From Williamsia sp. (GTDB taxonomy: Bacteria > Bacteroidota > Bacteroidia > Chitinophagales > Chitinophagaceae), in NCBI GenBank assembly GCA_015069695.1, contig JADCRZ010000001.1, forward strand, positions 186,001-250,000: DNA of 64,000 bases, in the 5' to 3' direction. The notes beneath the pieces were generated by a model. The model was not told the origin of the DNA, did not search any database, and worked only from the letters and a program-made list of their open reading frames with translations. Position numbers and translations under genes: made by a program. Shown here piece after piece: positions 17,055 to 25,994 of the stretch. Every line of letters starts with the position of its first letter. Position 1 is the stretch's first letter.

Positions 17055-19550
17055 ATGCTAAAAACGGTCGCCCTTCTTTTTTTTCTTTTTATATCTATCT
17101 GTACCCACGCGCAAATCTGGGTGGCAGCTACCGGCTCTGACGGAGCAGAAGGAACCCGGGACAAACCCCTGGCCAGCGTAGCCATGGCCCTGCGCAAAGC
17201 CCGCGAGCTGCGGCGGCTCAACGATCCATCCATTGCCCGGGGCATTCATATCACCGTGAACGAAGGCGTCTACGATTTTACCGAGCCCCTGTTTATCCGG
17301 CCCGAAGATGCAGGAACCGGGGCCAGTCCGACCACCATTGAAGCCGCACCAGGAGCCCATCCGGTTTTCAGCGGCGGCATACCGGTGAAGGGATGGAAAA
17401 AATTAAGCGAACCTGTTGCCTCGCTTCCCAAAAAATCACAAGGCCGGGTCTGGGTAGCAGCAGCACCTACCATCAACGGCGAGCTGCTCCCTTTCCGGCA
17501 GCTATGGGTGAATGGATTGAAGGCCATCCGCGCAAAAGACCGGCAGGGTAATACCATGTCGCGCATTCTTTCCTGGAATAAAAAGGACGAAAGCTGCTGG
17601 ATCCCCAAACCAGCTGTACCTGTTTCATCCGTGGAAGGCATGGAGCTGTTGATCCACCAGTGGTGGGCCATCGCACAGCTGCGCATCAAATCAATGGAAG
17701 TGCGGGGCGACAGTGCCCTGCTCCGTTTTCACCAGCCTGAAAGCCGCATCCAGTCTGAGCATCCCTGGCCTTCCCCCTGGATATCGCCGGAAGGCAATTC
17801 AGCTTTTAATCTTGTAAATGCATTGCAATTTCTAGATAGTCCCGGCGAATGGTACCTGGATCCAAAAACGCGCAGGCTTTATTACTGGCCCCGCGAAGGA
17901 GAAGACATGCAGACGGCAACGGTGATCGCGCCTGCAGCAGAAACCCTGGTAGAAATAAAAGGCACGGCGGAGCAGCCTGTCTCCCATATCCGTTTCAAAG
18001 GCATCAGTTTCCAACACACCAGCTGGCTGCGGCCTTCGCAAAAAGGGCATGTGCCCTTGCAGGCCGGCATGTACATGCTGGATGCCTACAAGCTGCGGCC
18101 ACCCGGCACGCCTGCTAAAAAAGCCCTGGAAAACCAGGCCTGGATCGGCCGCCCGGCAGCAGCCGTGGAAGTATCGTATGCCCGCAACACCTGCTTTGAG
18201 AACTGCCAGTTTATCCATCTTGCTTCTACCGGTCTTGATCTGGAAAAAGGCGCCAAAGAGGATACCGCCAGGGGCAATTTGTTTCAGGACATTGGCGGCT
18301 CTGCCCTGATCGCAGGCGTGTTTTCTGACGAGGCGATGGAAACCCACCTGGCTTACAACCCGGCAGATGAAAGAGAAATTACCGAAGGCCTGCTGATCAG
18401 CAACAATCTGGTCAACAATATCGGCAACGAAGACTGGGGCTGTGTAGGCATCGGTGCGGGTTATGTGCGCAACACCACCATTGCACACAACGATTTGTCT
18501 GAGCTGCCCTATACCGGCATCTCGCTGGGCTGGGGCTGGACAAAAGACAAGAACGTGATGCAGAACAACCAGGTGCTGGCAAACAAGATCTACCGCTATG
18601 CACAGCACATGTATGATGTGGCGGCTATTTATACCCTGGGTGCGCAGCCCAACACGCTGATTGCCGACAACAGGATCGACAGCATTTACAAAGCGCCCTA
18701 TGCCCACCTGCCGCATCATTGGTTTTACCTCTACACCGATGAAGGCTCTTCCTACATCACGGTAAAGAACAACTGGACACCTTCCGAAAAATATTTGCAA
18801 AATGCCAATGGCCCGGGCAACGTATGGGAAAACAATGGACCTGCCGTAGCTGGCAATATCCAGCAAGCCGCCGGACTGGAGGAGGCCTACCGTTCCCTGC
18901 TCAGCAAGAAAAGGATCGTCTATGCAACGCGGCCCATCAACCATGAACTGCCGGTGATCATAGAATTGATTGCGCCTGCAGAACAGTCGCTGGATGTACC
19001 CCGCATAAAAGGGGCGTTTGCTGAAAGCCAGGTTGCTTCTCCCCGGTTCTACCAATGGAAAAATCACCTGGTCTTTTACGGCAAAACCGGTGACGCTGCT
19101 GCGCTGGCCGGCAAGCTGGGCAAGGCCTTGCCCGGTACAGAAGTGAAATTGTACAGCGATGCTTTTTACGAATTCAACCGGACACACTGTGCTGATACAT
19201 CCACCGCAGCGCAGTGGGACAACATCCTGCTTACTGCCGACCTGGTAAGCGATCCAAAGCTGCAGCAGGAATATCTGGCTTATCACAAAACACAGTTTCA
19301 GCAATGGCCGGAAGTGTCGAACGGATTCTGCAACGCGCAGTTCCAGCAATTGCTCGTATACAGGAGTGGCCGGCAGCTGATGCTGGTGATCAGCATACCC
19401 AGGGGTGAAAGCCTCGACAGGCTGAACCCGAAAACAACCGAGAACAACCCGCGGGTGGATGAATGGAACAAGCGCATGGCCCGCTACCAGCAAGGCATTC
19501 AGGGAACAGCAAAGGAGGAAGTATGGGTGTTCCTGAAACCGGTTGAGTAA
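17055..19550 (+). CDS. Secreted right-handed beta-helix protein, GH141-like candidate
   Basis: An 831-residue protein with a signal peptide (residues 1-19, ending THA) and a pectate-lyase-like parallel beta-helix. The start IWVAATGSDGAEGTRDKPLA is typical of large secreted beta-helix enzymes of Bacteroidota, and the helix coils carry ISFQHTSW, ARNTCFENCQF and NNLVNNIGNEDWGCVGIG. Residues 640-831 look like an additional beta-sandwich. The overall plan resembles GH141 (known activities include alpha-L-fucosidase on rhamnogalacturonan II and xylanase), but I cannot confirm the family. It lies in the SusCD block, so it probably acts on the glycan that the pair binds. Confidence 0.6.
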   Translation: MLKTVALLFFLFISICTHAQIWVAATGSDGAEGTRDKPLASVAMALRKARELRRLNDPSIARGIHITVNEGVYDFTEPLFIRPEDAGTGASPTTIEAAPGAHPVFSGGIPVKGWKKLSEPVASLPKKSQGRVWVAAAPTINGELLPFRQLWVNGLKAIRAKDRQGNTMSRILSWNKKDESCWIPKPAVPVSSVEGMELLIHQWWAIAQLRIKSMEVRGDSALLRFHQPESRIQSEHPWPSPWISPEGNSAFNLVNALQFLDSPGEWYLDPKTRRLYYWPREGEDMQTATVIAPAAETLVEIKGTAEQPVSHIRFKGISFQHTSWLRPSQKGHVPLQAGMYMLDAYKLRPPGTPAKKALENQAWIGRPAAAVEVSYARNTCFENCQFIHLASTGLDLEKGAKEDTARGNLFQDIGGSALIAGVFSDEAMETHLAYNPADEREITEGLLISNNLVNNIGNEDWGCVGIGAGYVRNTTIAHNDLSELPYTGISLGWGWTKDKNVMQNNQVLANKIYRYAQHMYDVAAIYTLGAQPNTLIADNRIDSIYKAPYAHLPHHWFYLYTDEGSSYITVKNNWTPSEKYLQNANGPGNVWENNGPAVAGNIQQAAGLEEAYRSLLSKKRIVYATRPINHELPVIIELIAPAEQSLDVPRIKGAFAESQVASPRFYQWKNHLVFYGKTGDAAALAGKLGKALPGTEVKLYSDAFYEFNRTHCADTSTAAQWDNILLTADLVSDPKLQQEYLAYHKTQFQQWPEVSNGFCNAQFQQLLVYRSGRQLMLVISIPRGESLDRLNPKTTENNPRVDEWNKRMARYQQGIQGTAKEEVWVFLKPVE

Positions 19551-19566
19551 AATGGACAGGAAAATG

Positions 19567-19598
19567 GCATCCGCTGTTTCCTTGGAAACAGCGGATGC
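19567..19598 (+). terminator. Perfect 15-bp hairpin after the beta-helix gene
   Basis: GCATCCGCTGTTTCC (19567-19581) and GGAAACAGCGGATGC (19584-19598) are perfectly complementary around a 2-nt spacer. There is no T-run, so it may stabilise the upstream mRNA or act as a weak terminator. The next gene starts 48 bp later, so it could separate expression of the SusCD part from the oxidoreductase part. Confidence 0.5.
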
Positions 19599-19646
19599 TC
19601 CGGTCAGAAACCAAAACAGCTACAAGCTAAAACATTTACAACGTAC

Positions 19647-20717
19647 ATGCATATGCTCCGATTGGGAATCTTGGGTTTGGGTGAAGGAAGAAGTACCATG
19701 TCTGCCGCACTGGCCAGCAAGAAGTATACACTGAAAACCATCTGCGACAGAAACGAAGCGCTGTGCAGGCAGCGGGAAAAAGAATTTGGCTTTCAGGGCC
19801 ACACAACCGATTACCAGCACATGCTGGATGATACAACTATTGATGTGATCGCCATCTACACACCCGACCACCTGCATGCCGAACACGCAAAGCAAGCCCT
19901 GCTGCATGGCAAGCACGTCGTATGCACCAAACCCTTTGTAGACGATCTGGCGCAGGCAAAAGAACTTATTCAGCTACAACAGCAAACCGGTAAAAAAGTG
20001 TTTGTCGGACAAAGCTCCCGCTTTTTTGAACCGGCCCGCCGGCAGCGCAAGGACTTTGAAGAAGGCCTGATCGGTGAACTGATCACCGTTGAAAGCCATT
20101 ACCACGCAGACCATCGCTGGTTCCTGGAAAAACCCTGGGCCCTGGAAGGATCGTTCAAATGGCTGTATGGCGGATTGAGCCATCCGGCCGATTTTATCCG
20201 CTGGTACCTGCCCGGTATCGAAGAAGTGATGGGCTATGGCATGATCAGTTCCAATGGCCTCAAAGCCGGTCTGAAAAACCACGACACCATGCACTTTATC
20301 TTCCGGGCAGCCGACGGCCGCATCGCGCGGGTGAGCGGCGCTTACACAGGCCCTACCCAGCCCACCAGCCGCGACAGTGGCATGAGCTGCATCCTGCGGG
20401 GCACCGAAGGTGCCAGCCAGGCCGATTACCACGAACTGCGCTATGCCGTTACAGACAGAAGTGGTGAAGAGCGGGTGATCCACTGGGGTGATGCTACCTT
20501 GAAATATTATTTCCGGTTTGAAGGACAAAGCCACCATGCCGGCGAGTACCAAAACTACCTGGACTATTTCGCCGACAGCATTGAGGGGGATTTTACGGCT
20601 TACCCCGATCTGGCCGAAGGCATCGGCACCGTAGCTCTGTTACAGGCCATGGACCGTTCGCTGCAAACAGGCGGTCCGGTAAAGATCCAGGACATCTTAA
20701 ACGAGCACGGCCTATGA
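19647..20717 (+). CDS. Gfo/Idh/MocA-family oxidoreductase
   Basis: A 356-residue cytoplasmic NAD(P)-dependent oxidoreductase. The N-terminal Rossmann domain has GILGLGEGRS near residue 7, and the family Lys is Lys95 in CTKPF. The C-terminal alpha/beta domain carries GSFKWLYGGLSHPADFIRWY, with the His and Asp that usually shape the active site. It overlaps the symporter gene by 4 bp (ATGA type), so the two are translationally coupled. In the oxidative apiose route the first step is made by a Gfo/Idh-family D-apiose dehydrogenase; with the RuBisCO-like protein 3.8 kb downstream this is a reasonable but untested guess. Confidence 0.85.
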   Translation: MHMLRLGILGLGEGRSTMSAALASKKYTLKTICDRNEALCRQREKEFGFQGHTTDYQHMLDDTTIDVIAIYTPDHLHAEHAKQALLHGKHVVCTKPFVDDLAQAKELIQLQQQTGKKVFVGQSSRFFEPARRQRKDFEEGLIGELITVESHYHADHRWFLEKPWALEGSFKWLYGGLSHPADFIRWYLPGIEEVMGYGMISSNGLKAGLKNHDTMHFIFRAADGRIARVSGAYTGPTQPTSRDSGMSCILRGTEGASQADYHELRYAVTDRSGEERVIHWGDATLKYYFRFEGQSHHAGEYQNYLDYFADSIEGDFTAYPDLAEGIGTVALLQAMDRSLQTGGPVKIQDILNEHGL

Positions 20718-22297
20718 ACCCGATCTATGAAAAGCTTACCAGGCTTGATTTTGCCGTCGTGGCAGTTTACCTGGTTATCCTGCTGGTGATCGGGTATATA
20801 GCCAGCTTCCGGCAAAAGAAAAAGGACGAAACACTTTTTCTTGCCAGCCATTCCCTCAACTGGTACAACATCGGCTTTAACATGTGGGGCACCAATGTGG
20901 GCCCTTCTTCCCTGCTGGCTTTTGCCAGCATTGGTTATGCGACCGGTATTGTAGCGGGAAACTTTGAATGGTATGCCTTTGTGTTCCTGCTGCTGCTGGC
21001 CACTGTGTTTGCGCCGCGGTACATCGCCAGCAAAGTGGCTACCATGCCGGAGTACATGGGCAAACGCTATGGCGACAGCACCCGCAACATCCTGGCCTGG
21101 TATGCCCTGATAAAGATCCTGGTGAGCTGGCTTTCGCTGGGTTTGTTCAGCGGGGGGGTGCTGGTACGGCAGATCCTGGGCATACCCATGTGGCAGTCGG
21201 TGATTGTGCTGGTTTTATTTGCCGGTGTGTTTACGTTTGCCGGCGGCTTAAAAGCCATCGCCAAAGTAAATGTGTTCCAAATGCTGCTGCTGATCGCCGT
21301 ATCACTTACGCTGACCTGCCTGGGTTTGCAAAAGGTGGGTGGATTATCGGCCCTGTATCACCAGGTGCCATCCCAGTTCTGGAACCTGGTGCGCCCTTCC
21401 AATGATAAAGCCTATCCCTGGCAGGCCCTCCTGCTGGGATACCCGGTAGCAGCCGTGGCTTTTTTCTGTACAGACCAGGCCATGGTGCAAAGTGTGCTGG
21501 GCGCAAAAAATTTAGAGCAGGGACAGCTGGGCGTGAACTTTATCGGCTGGCTGAAAGTGCTCGCACTTCCCCTGTTTATCCTGCCGGGCATCCTGTGTTA
21601 TGCCCTCTTTCCCCATCTCGAAAAATCTGATCTTGCCTACATGACAATGGTCACCAGTCTTTTTCCTTCCGGCATGAACGGTTTGGTGATTTGTGTCCTG
21701 ATTGCCGTGCTGGTGGGCACCATCGGCTCTTCTCTCAATGCACTAAGCACTGTATTCACGACCGATGTATATGTAAAGAAGATCAACCCGTCCGCTACTA
21801 CGCAGCAACAGATCAAGGTGGGAAGGATCACCATTGCCGTAGGCTGTTTGTTTGCTGTGCTGATGGCCATTGCCATCGATAACATCCGCGGACAAAACCT
21901 GTTCAATATCTTCCAGGCCGTGCTGGGCTTCCTGGCACCTTCGCTTTCGGTGGTTTTTTTGCTGAGCGTATTCTGGAAGCGCACCACCCAAAAAGCAGTG
22001 AATGCTGTACTGAGCTTTGGATCAGCCTTTAGCCTGGGGGTAGGCATTTTATATCTCTGGATATTACCTGCCGACAAGTACCCGCAATGGCCGCATTTTT
22101 TGCTGCTTTCGTTTTACATATTTCTCCTTTTGCTGGCAGCTGCCGTCCTGATCTCGCTCACGGATACCCGGCCCCAGCACAGCAATGTAGAAACGGCCGC
22201 TTTGCCGGTCACCAGCAAAAAGGTAAAATGGTTGTTTGCCCTGCTGGGCGTAGTGATTGTTTTGTTGTATATCATTTTCAACGGACATAAAGCATGA
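20714..22297 (+). CDS. SSS-family sodium:solute symporter
   Basis: A 527-residue inner-membrane protein with about 13-14 hydrophobic segments, the normal plan of the SSS (SGLT-like) family. FLASHSLNWYNIGFNMWGTN and PEYMGKRYGDSTRNILAWY are family motifs, as is SSLNALSTVFTTDVY in the second half. It would import a sugar or sugar acid with Na+. It overlaps the oxidoreductase upstream and the glycosidase downstream by 4 bp each, so all three are made together: surface hydrolysis, uptake, oxidation. Confidence 0.93.
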   Translation: MNPIYEKLTRLDFAVVAVYLVILLVIGYIASFRQKKKDETLFLASHSLNWYNIGFNMWGTNVGPSSLLAFASIGYATGIVAGNFEWYAFVFLLLLATVFAPRYIASKVATMPEYMGKRYGDSTRNILAWYALIKILVSWLSLGLFSGGVLVRQILGIPMWQSVIVLVLFAGVFTFAGGLKAIAKVNVFQMLLLIAVSLTLTCLGLQKVGGLSALYHQVPSQFWNLVRPSNDKAYPWQALLLGYPVAAVAFFCTDQAMVQSVLGAKNLEQGQLGVNFIGWLKVLALPLFILPGILCYALFPHLEKSDLAYMTMVTSLFPSGMNGLVICVLIAVLVGTIGSSLNALSTVFTTDVYVKKINPSATTQQQIKVGRITIAVGCLFAVLMAIAIDNIRGQNLFNIFQAVLGFLAPSLSVVFLLSVFWKRTTQKAVNAVLSFGSAFSLGVGILYLWILPADKYPQWPHFLLLSFYIFLLLLAAAVLISLTDTRPQHSNVETAALPVTSKKVKWLFALLGVVIVLLYIIFNGHKA

Positions 22298-24480
22298 GAA
22301 AAAAAAGAGTTACGAAGCCCGTGGTACACCGGCTTATGTTGTTTGGTATCCTGCTTTGTTTGTGGTTTCAAAGCTCGGCACAACAAGCCACCTGGATATG
22401 GTATCCCGGTGATTATGAGATCTGGCTGAGCAACAACATGCAAAACCGCCGCACCGACCGGGGCGCTTTCTTTCCTGTGTTCTGGAAAGTAGACAGCCAT
22501 TACCCGCTGATGGATTTTCACAAGGAGTATATGCTGGCCCAGCCTGAAACTGTTTCGATCTGGGCCGAAGGTTTGTACAATGTAAAGATCGACGGTGCGC
22601 TTGTAGAAGGCACGCCAACTTCTGTCACCATGCCGGCCGGCAAACACAAGCTGAACATAAAAGTGTTTAACCAGGCCGCTGTTCCTGCCGTATATGTAAA
22701 GGGAAAAACGGTTGTTTCTGACGCATCCTGGCTGGTCACTTTTGAGGACAAGGAATGGATTGATGAAACCGGTAAAACTTCCGATATATCAGCCACCAAA
22801 TGGCTCTCTGCCGGTAGCTGGAATTTTGATTCGCCGTTGAAACGGCCTTCCCGGTTTACACTTCCCGTTAAGCCGCAACGGGCAGCATCGATAAAAAAAG
22901 CAGGCAACACCACCCTTGTTGATTTCGGCCGGGAAACCTTTGGCTTTGTAAAACTGCATGGCCTCCGCGGCAAAGGCGCTATCACATTGTACTACGGCGA
23001 ATCAAGGGAAGAAGCCTTGTCGAAGGAAGGTGCCATCGCATTCGACAAGGTCCAGTCTAAAAGCACGGCTAAAAGGGACACGACCATGCCGCTGTCAAAA
23101 GCATTCAGGTATGTGAACGCAGTGGCTGAACCTGCTGCCCAATTTGATTCTATTTCGATGTTGTATGAATATGCTGATGTAAAAGAAAGAGGCAGTTTCC
23201 GCTGTGCGGATGAGGAGCTCAACAAGATCTACGATGTAGCAACCTACACGCTTCATCTGAACACCCGGGAATTTTTTATCGATGGCATCAAGCGCGACCG
23301 CTGGGTCTGGAGCGGCGATGCTTACCAGAGTTACCTGATGAACTATTACCTGTTCTTTGACTCACCCACGGTAGAGCGGACCATGAAAGCCCTGCGCGGC
23401 AAAGACCCGGTAACCGGCCATATCAACACCATCATGGATTATACCTTTTACTGGTTCCTGGGCATCTATGATTATTATCTCTACACCGGCGATACCAGTT
23501 TCATCCAGCAATACTATCCGCGCATGCAAAGCATGATCGACTATGTGCTGGGCCGGCGCAATGAAGACGGTTTATTGCAGGGCCTGCCCGGCGACTGGAT
23601 CTTTATCGACTGGGCAGAAGGCCTGAGTAAAAAGGGAGAGGTAAGTTTTGAGCAGCTTCTCTTTGCCCGCAGCCTGGAAACCATGGCCCTTTGCGCCGGC
23701 ATTGCAAACGACGCACAGGGCAAAGGGACCTATGAATCACTTGCCCGCGACCTGAAGAAAAAGCTTTTTTCGCTGTACTGGAACCCGGAGAAACATGCGC
23801 TTGTGCACAGCCGCGTAGACGGCAAGCAAACCCCGAACGTAACCCGCTACAGCAATATGTTTGGCATCTTCTTCAACTACTTCAGCGAACAGCAGAAGAG
23901 GGAAGTAAAGCAATCCGTGCTGCTCAACGACAGCATTCAAAAGATAACGACGCCGTATATGCGCTTTTATGAACTGGAAGCGCTTTGTGCCATGGGTGAG
24001 CAGGAATACGTGCTCAAGCAAATGAAAGACTATTGGGGCGGCATGCTGAAGCTGGGCGCCACCACCTTCTGGGAAGAATACAATCCCCAAAAATCAGGCG
24101 CCGAGCACTACGCCATGTATGGGCGAACCTTTGGTAAAAGCCTGTGCCATGCCTGGGGCGCCAGTCCGATTTACCTGTTGGGCAAATACTACCTGGGTGT
24201 GCAGCCAACTGCGCCCGGCTATGCAGCTTACACCATAGAGCCCAGGCTGGGCGGACTGCCCTGGATGCAAGGTGCCGTACCCACGCCTTCCGGCAATATT
24301 GAGGTATACTGCAGCACAAAGGAAATCAAGGTCAAGGGAGCGGGCGGCAGGGGAACCCTGTTGTTTAAAAGCAGTTCCAAGCCCTTATGCAATGAGGGTG
24401 TGATCGAAGAAAAGGGAAACAACGCGTACAGCTTAACCATTGAAAAAGGAAAGGAGTACAAAGTAGATTATACACTTTAG
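22294..24480 (+). CDS. Secreted GH78-like six-hairpin glycosidase (alpha-L-rhamnosidase family)
   Basis: A 728-residue protein with a signal peptide (about residues 11-29). The N-terminal half holds beta-sandwich modules, the middle an (alpha/alpha)6 barrel and the end a small beta-sandwich of GH78 type. DGIKRDRWVWSGD (residues 330-342) occupies the place of the family motif DxxxRDERxxWxGD, and FWEEY (592-596) that of the second catalytic Glu. By eye the usual acid Glu after RD is replaced by Arg336 with one residue missing, so activity or specificity may differ. Alpha-L-rhamnosidases release rhamnose from pectin, rhamnogalacturonan or plant glycosides. Confidence 0.78.
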   Translation: MRKKRVTKPVVHRLMLFGILLCLWFQSSAQQATWIWYPGDYEIWLSNNMQNRRTDRGAFFPVFWKVDSHYPLMDFHKEYMLAQPETVSIWAEGLYNVKIDGALVEGTPTSVTMPAGKHKLNIKVFNQAAVPAVYVKGKTVVSDASWLVTFEDKEWIDETGKTSDISATKWLSAGSWNFDSPLKRPSRFTLPVKPQRAASIKKAGNTTLVDFGRETFGFVKLHGLRGKGAITLYYGESREEALSKEGAIAFDKVQSKSTAKRDTTMPLSKAFRYVNAVAEPAAQFDSISMLYEYADVKERGSFRCADEELNKIYDVATYTLHLNTREFFIDGIKRDRWVWSGDAYQSYLMNYYLFFDSPTVERTMKALRGKDPVTGHINTIMDYTFYWFLGIYDYYLYTGDTSFIQQYYPRMQSMIDYVLGRRNEDGLLQGLPGDWIFIDWAEGLSKKGEVSFEQLLFARSLETMALCAGIANDAQGKGTYESLARDLKKKLFSLYWNPEKHALVHSRVDGKQTPNVTRYSNMFGIFFNYFSEQQKREVKQSVLLNDSIQKITTPYMRFYELEALCAMGEQEYVLKQMKDYWGGMLKLGATTFWEEYNPQKSGAEHYAMYGRTFGKSLCHAWGASPIYLLGKYYLGVQPTAPGYAAYTIEPRLGGLPWMQGAVPTPSGNIEVYCSTKEIKVKGAGGRGTLLFKSSSKPLCNEGVIEEKGNNAYSLTIEKGKEYKVDYTL

Positions 24481-24530
24481 TTGCTGGCAGGTATGCCGTA
24501 AACAAGTGTATAGAATCAAACAAGGCAACA

Positions 24531-25850
24531 ATGGCAATCTTATACAACGATGCTGCGATGGCTGATGGGCCCGGTGGTTTACACACAGAAGGACAGGGAG
24601 AACCAGCCCCGCGGGTCACGGCAACTTACCTGATCGAAACCCCTTTGGCGCCGGAAAAGGCAGCCGAAGTACTGGCCGGCGAGCAATCATCCGGAACCTT
24701 TGTAGCCGTGCCCGGCGAAACGGCTGAATTAAAAGCACGTTTTGCAGCGAGGGTAGAAGGGGTAGAAACCCTGGACTGGTTTGAGCAGCCTTCCCTGCCC
24801 AGTGAAAAGCTGGCGCCCGGTAAGTACCAGCAGGCCCTTGTGCGGGTTTCCTGGTCGGTGGAGAATTTCGGCTTTAACCTGCCGGTGCTTGTTTCCACCC
24901 TGCAGGGCAACCTCTATGAGCTCCGGCAATTCACCGGGTTAAAGCTGATGGACATCGATTTCCCGGCTGCTTATGTAGCGCATTTTAAGGGATCAAAATT
25001 TGGCATCGAAGGTTCGCGGGCACTAACGGGTGTGTATAACCGCCCGCTCATAGGCACCATCATCAAGCCAAGCATCGGACTGACGCCGGAGCAAACAGCG
25101 GAGATGGTGCAAACCATGGGAGAAGCGGGGATTGATTTTGTAAAGGATGATGAACTGCTTTCTTCATCTGCCAACTCCCCCTTTGAAAAACGGGTGGAAG
25201 AAGTCATGAACAGGATCAACCGGCTGGCAGATAAAACGGGCAAAAAGATCATGTATGCCTTTAATGTCAGCGGCGAAACAGATGAGATGCTCTATCGCTG
25301 CGAGACCATCGTAAAAGCAGGAGGCACCTGTGCCATGATCAGTCTCAACAGCGTAGGTCTTTCTGCAACAAGGAAAGTATGCGAAACCGCGCCGCTGGCC
25401 ATTCACGGCCACCGCAACGGATGGGGCATGATGACGAGGCATCCCCTGTTAGGGATCGATTTTCCGGCTTACCAGAAATTGTGGCGGCTGGCCGGTGTGG
25501 ACCAGATCCATGTAAACGGCATTGCAAACAAATTCTGGGAAAGCGATGATTCGGTGGTTCGTTCTATTGAAGCTTGCCTGCGGCCTATGGCAAACGGGCG
25601 CACCGTGCTGCCGGTGGTATCATCAGGGCAATGGGGCGGACAAGCATTTGAAACCTGGCGGCGTACCGCTACGGTGGACCTGTTGTACATGGCCGGAGGC
25701 GGCATTATGGCCCACCCGATGGGCGCGTCCGCTGGTGTAACGGCTTTGCAGCAGGCCTGGAAGGCAGCAGTGGATGGAATGCAATTAAACGAAGCGGTCA
25801 AAGAGTATCCCGAGTTTGCAAAATCAGTAGAGAAGTTTGGGAAAGGATAA
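24531..25850 (+). CDS. RuBisCO-like protein (form IV), candidate 3-oxo-isoapionate-4-phosphate decarboxylase
   Basis: A 439-residue member of the RuBisCO large-subunit superfamily. By motif alignment it keeps the carbamylated Lys and metal ligands (Lys205, Asp207, Glu208 in VKDDE), Lys179 in IIKPS, His294-Arg295, His327 and loop-6 Lys334. It differs at the second Lys of the KPK motif (Ser181) and after Ser365-Gly366 (Gln367 for Gly). This pattern fits form IV proteins that perform enolate chemistry on other phosphosugars, not CO2 fixation; no small subunit or phosphoribulokinase is present. A DUF1537 kinase follows, as in oxidative apiose pathways where such enzymes (OiaX, OiaT) act on 3-oxo-isoapionate-4-phosphate. 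Family confident, substrate inferred. Confidence 0.88.
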   Translation: MAILYNDAAMADGPGGLHTEGQGEPAPRVTATYLIETPLAPEKAAEVLAGEQSSGTFVAVPGETAELKARFAARVEGVETLDWFEQPSLPSEKLAPGKYQQALVRVSWSVENFGFNLPVLVSTLQGNLYELRQFTGLKLMDIDFPAAYVAHFKGSKFGIEGSRALTGVYNRPLIGTIIKPSIGLTPEQTAEMVQTMGEAGIDFVKDDELLSSSANSPFEKRVEEVMNRINRLADKTGKKIMYAFNVSGETDEMLYRCETIVKAGGTCAMISLNSVGLSATRKVCETAPLAIHGHRNGWGMMTRHPLLGIDFPAYQKLWRLAGVDQIHVNGIANKFWESDDSVVRSIEACLRPMANGRTVLPVVSSGQWGGQAFETWRRTATVDLLYMAGGGIMAHPMGASAGVTALQQAWKAAVDGMQLNEAVKEYPEFAKSVEKFGKG

Positions 25851-25888
25851 GGCGTAATTCAACTTACGGATATGGTATGGATCGTATC

Positions 25889-25914
25889 CCCTCCCGGGAG
25901 GAACAGGGGTGGGT
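25889..25914. repeat. Second copy of the CTCCCGGGAGG repeat (right half)
   Basis: CTCCCGGGAGG (25891-25901) followed by AACAGGGGTGGGT (25902-25914) matches the centre and right arm of the palindrome at 337-372. The left arm is not conserved, so this copy cannot form the long stem. It lies in the 144-bp gap between the RuBisCO-like gene and the kinase gene. Confidence 0.5.
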
Positions 25915-25994
25915 TCAAGCCAGCAAACGTTGAAAGCGCATATCCATATACGATAGATCATTGCATGCACACAACCAAATTCAGCATTGTATAA

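Noticed and set aside
17832-19493. A 553-residue minus-strand reading frame opposite the beta-helix gene
   Set aside because: The plus strand has a signal peptide and beta-helix motifs over the same bases. The minus-strand product has no recognisable motif and is Cys/His/Arg-rich as expected for an antisense frame of GC-rich codons.
24531-25850. True RuBisCO and a Calvin-type CO2 fixation role
   Set aside because: No small subunit, phosphoribulokinase or activase is present; the KPK motif is changed to KPS and a conserved Gly to Gln. The DUF1537 kinase next to it argues for sugar-acid catabolism.
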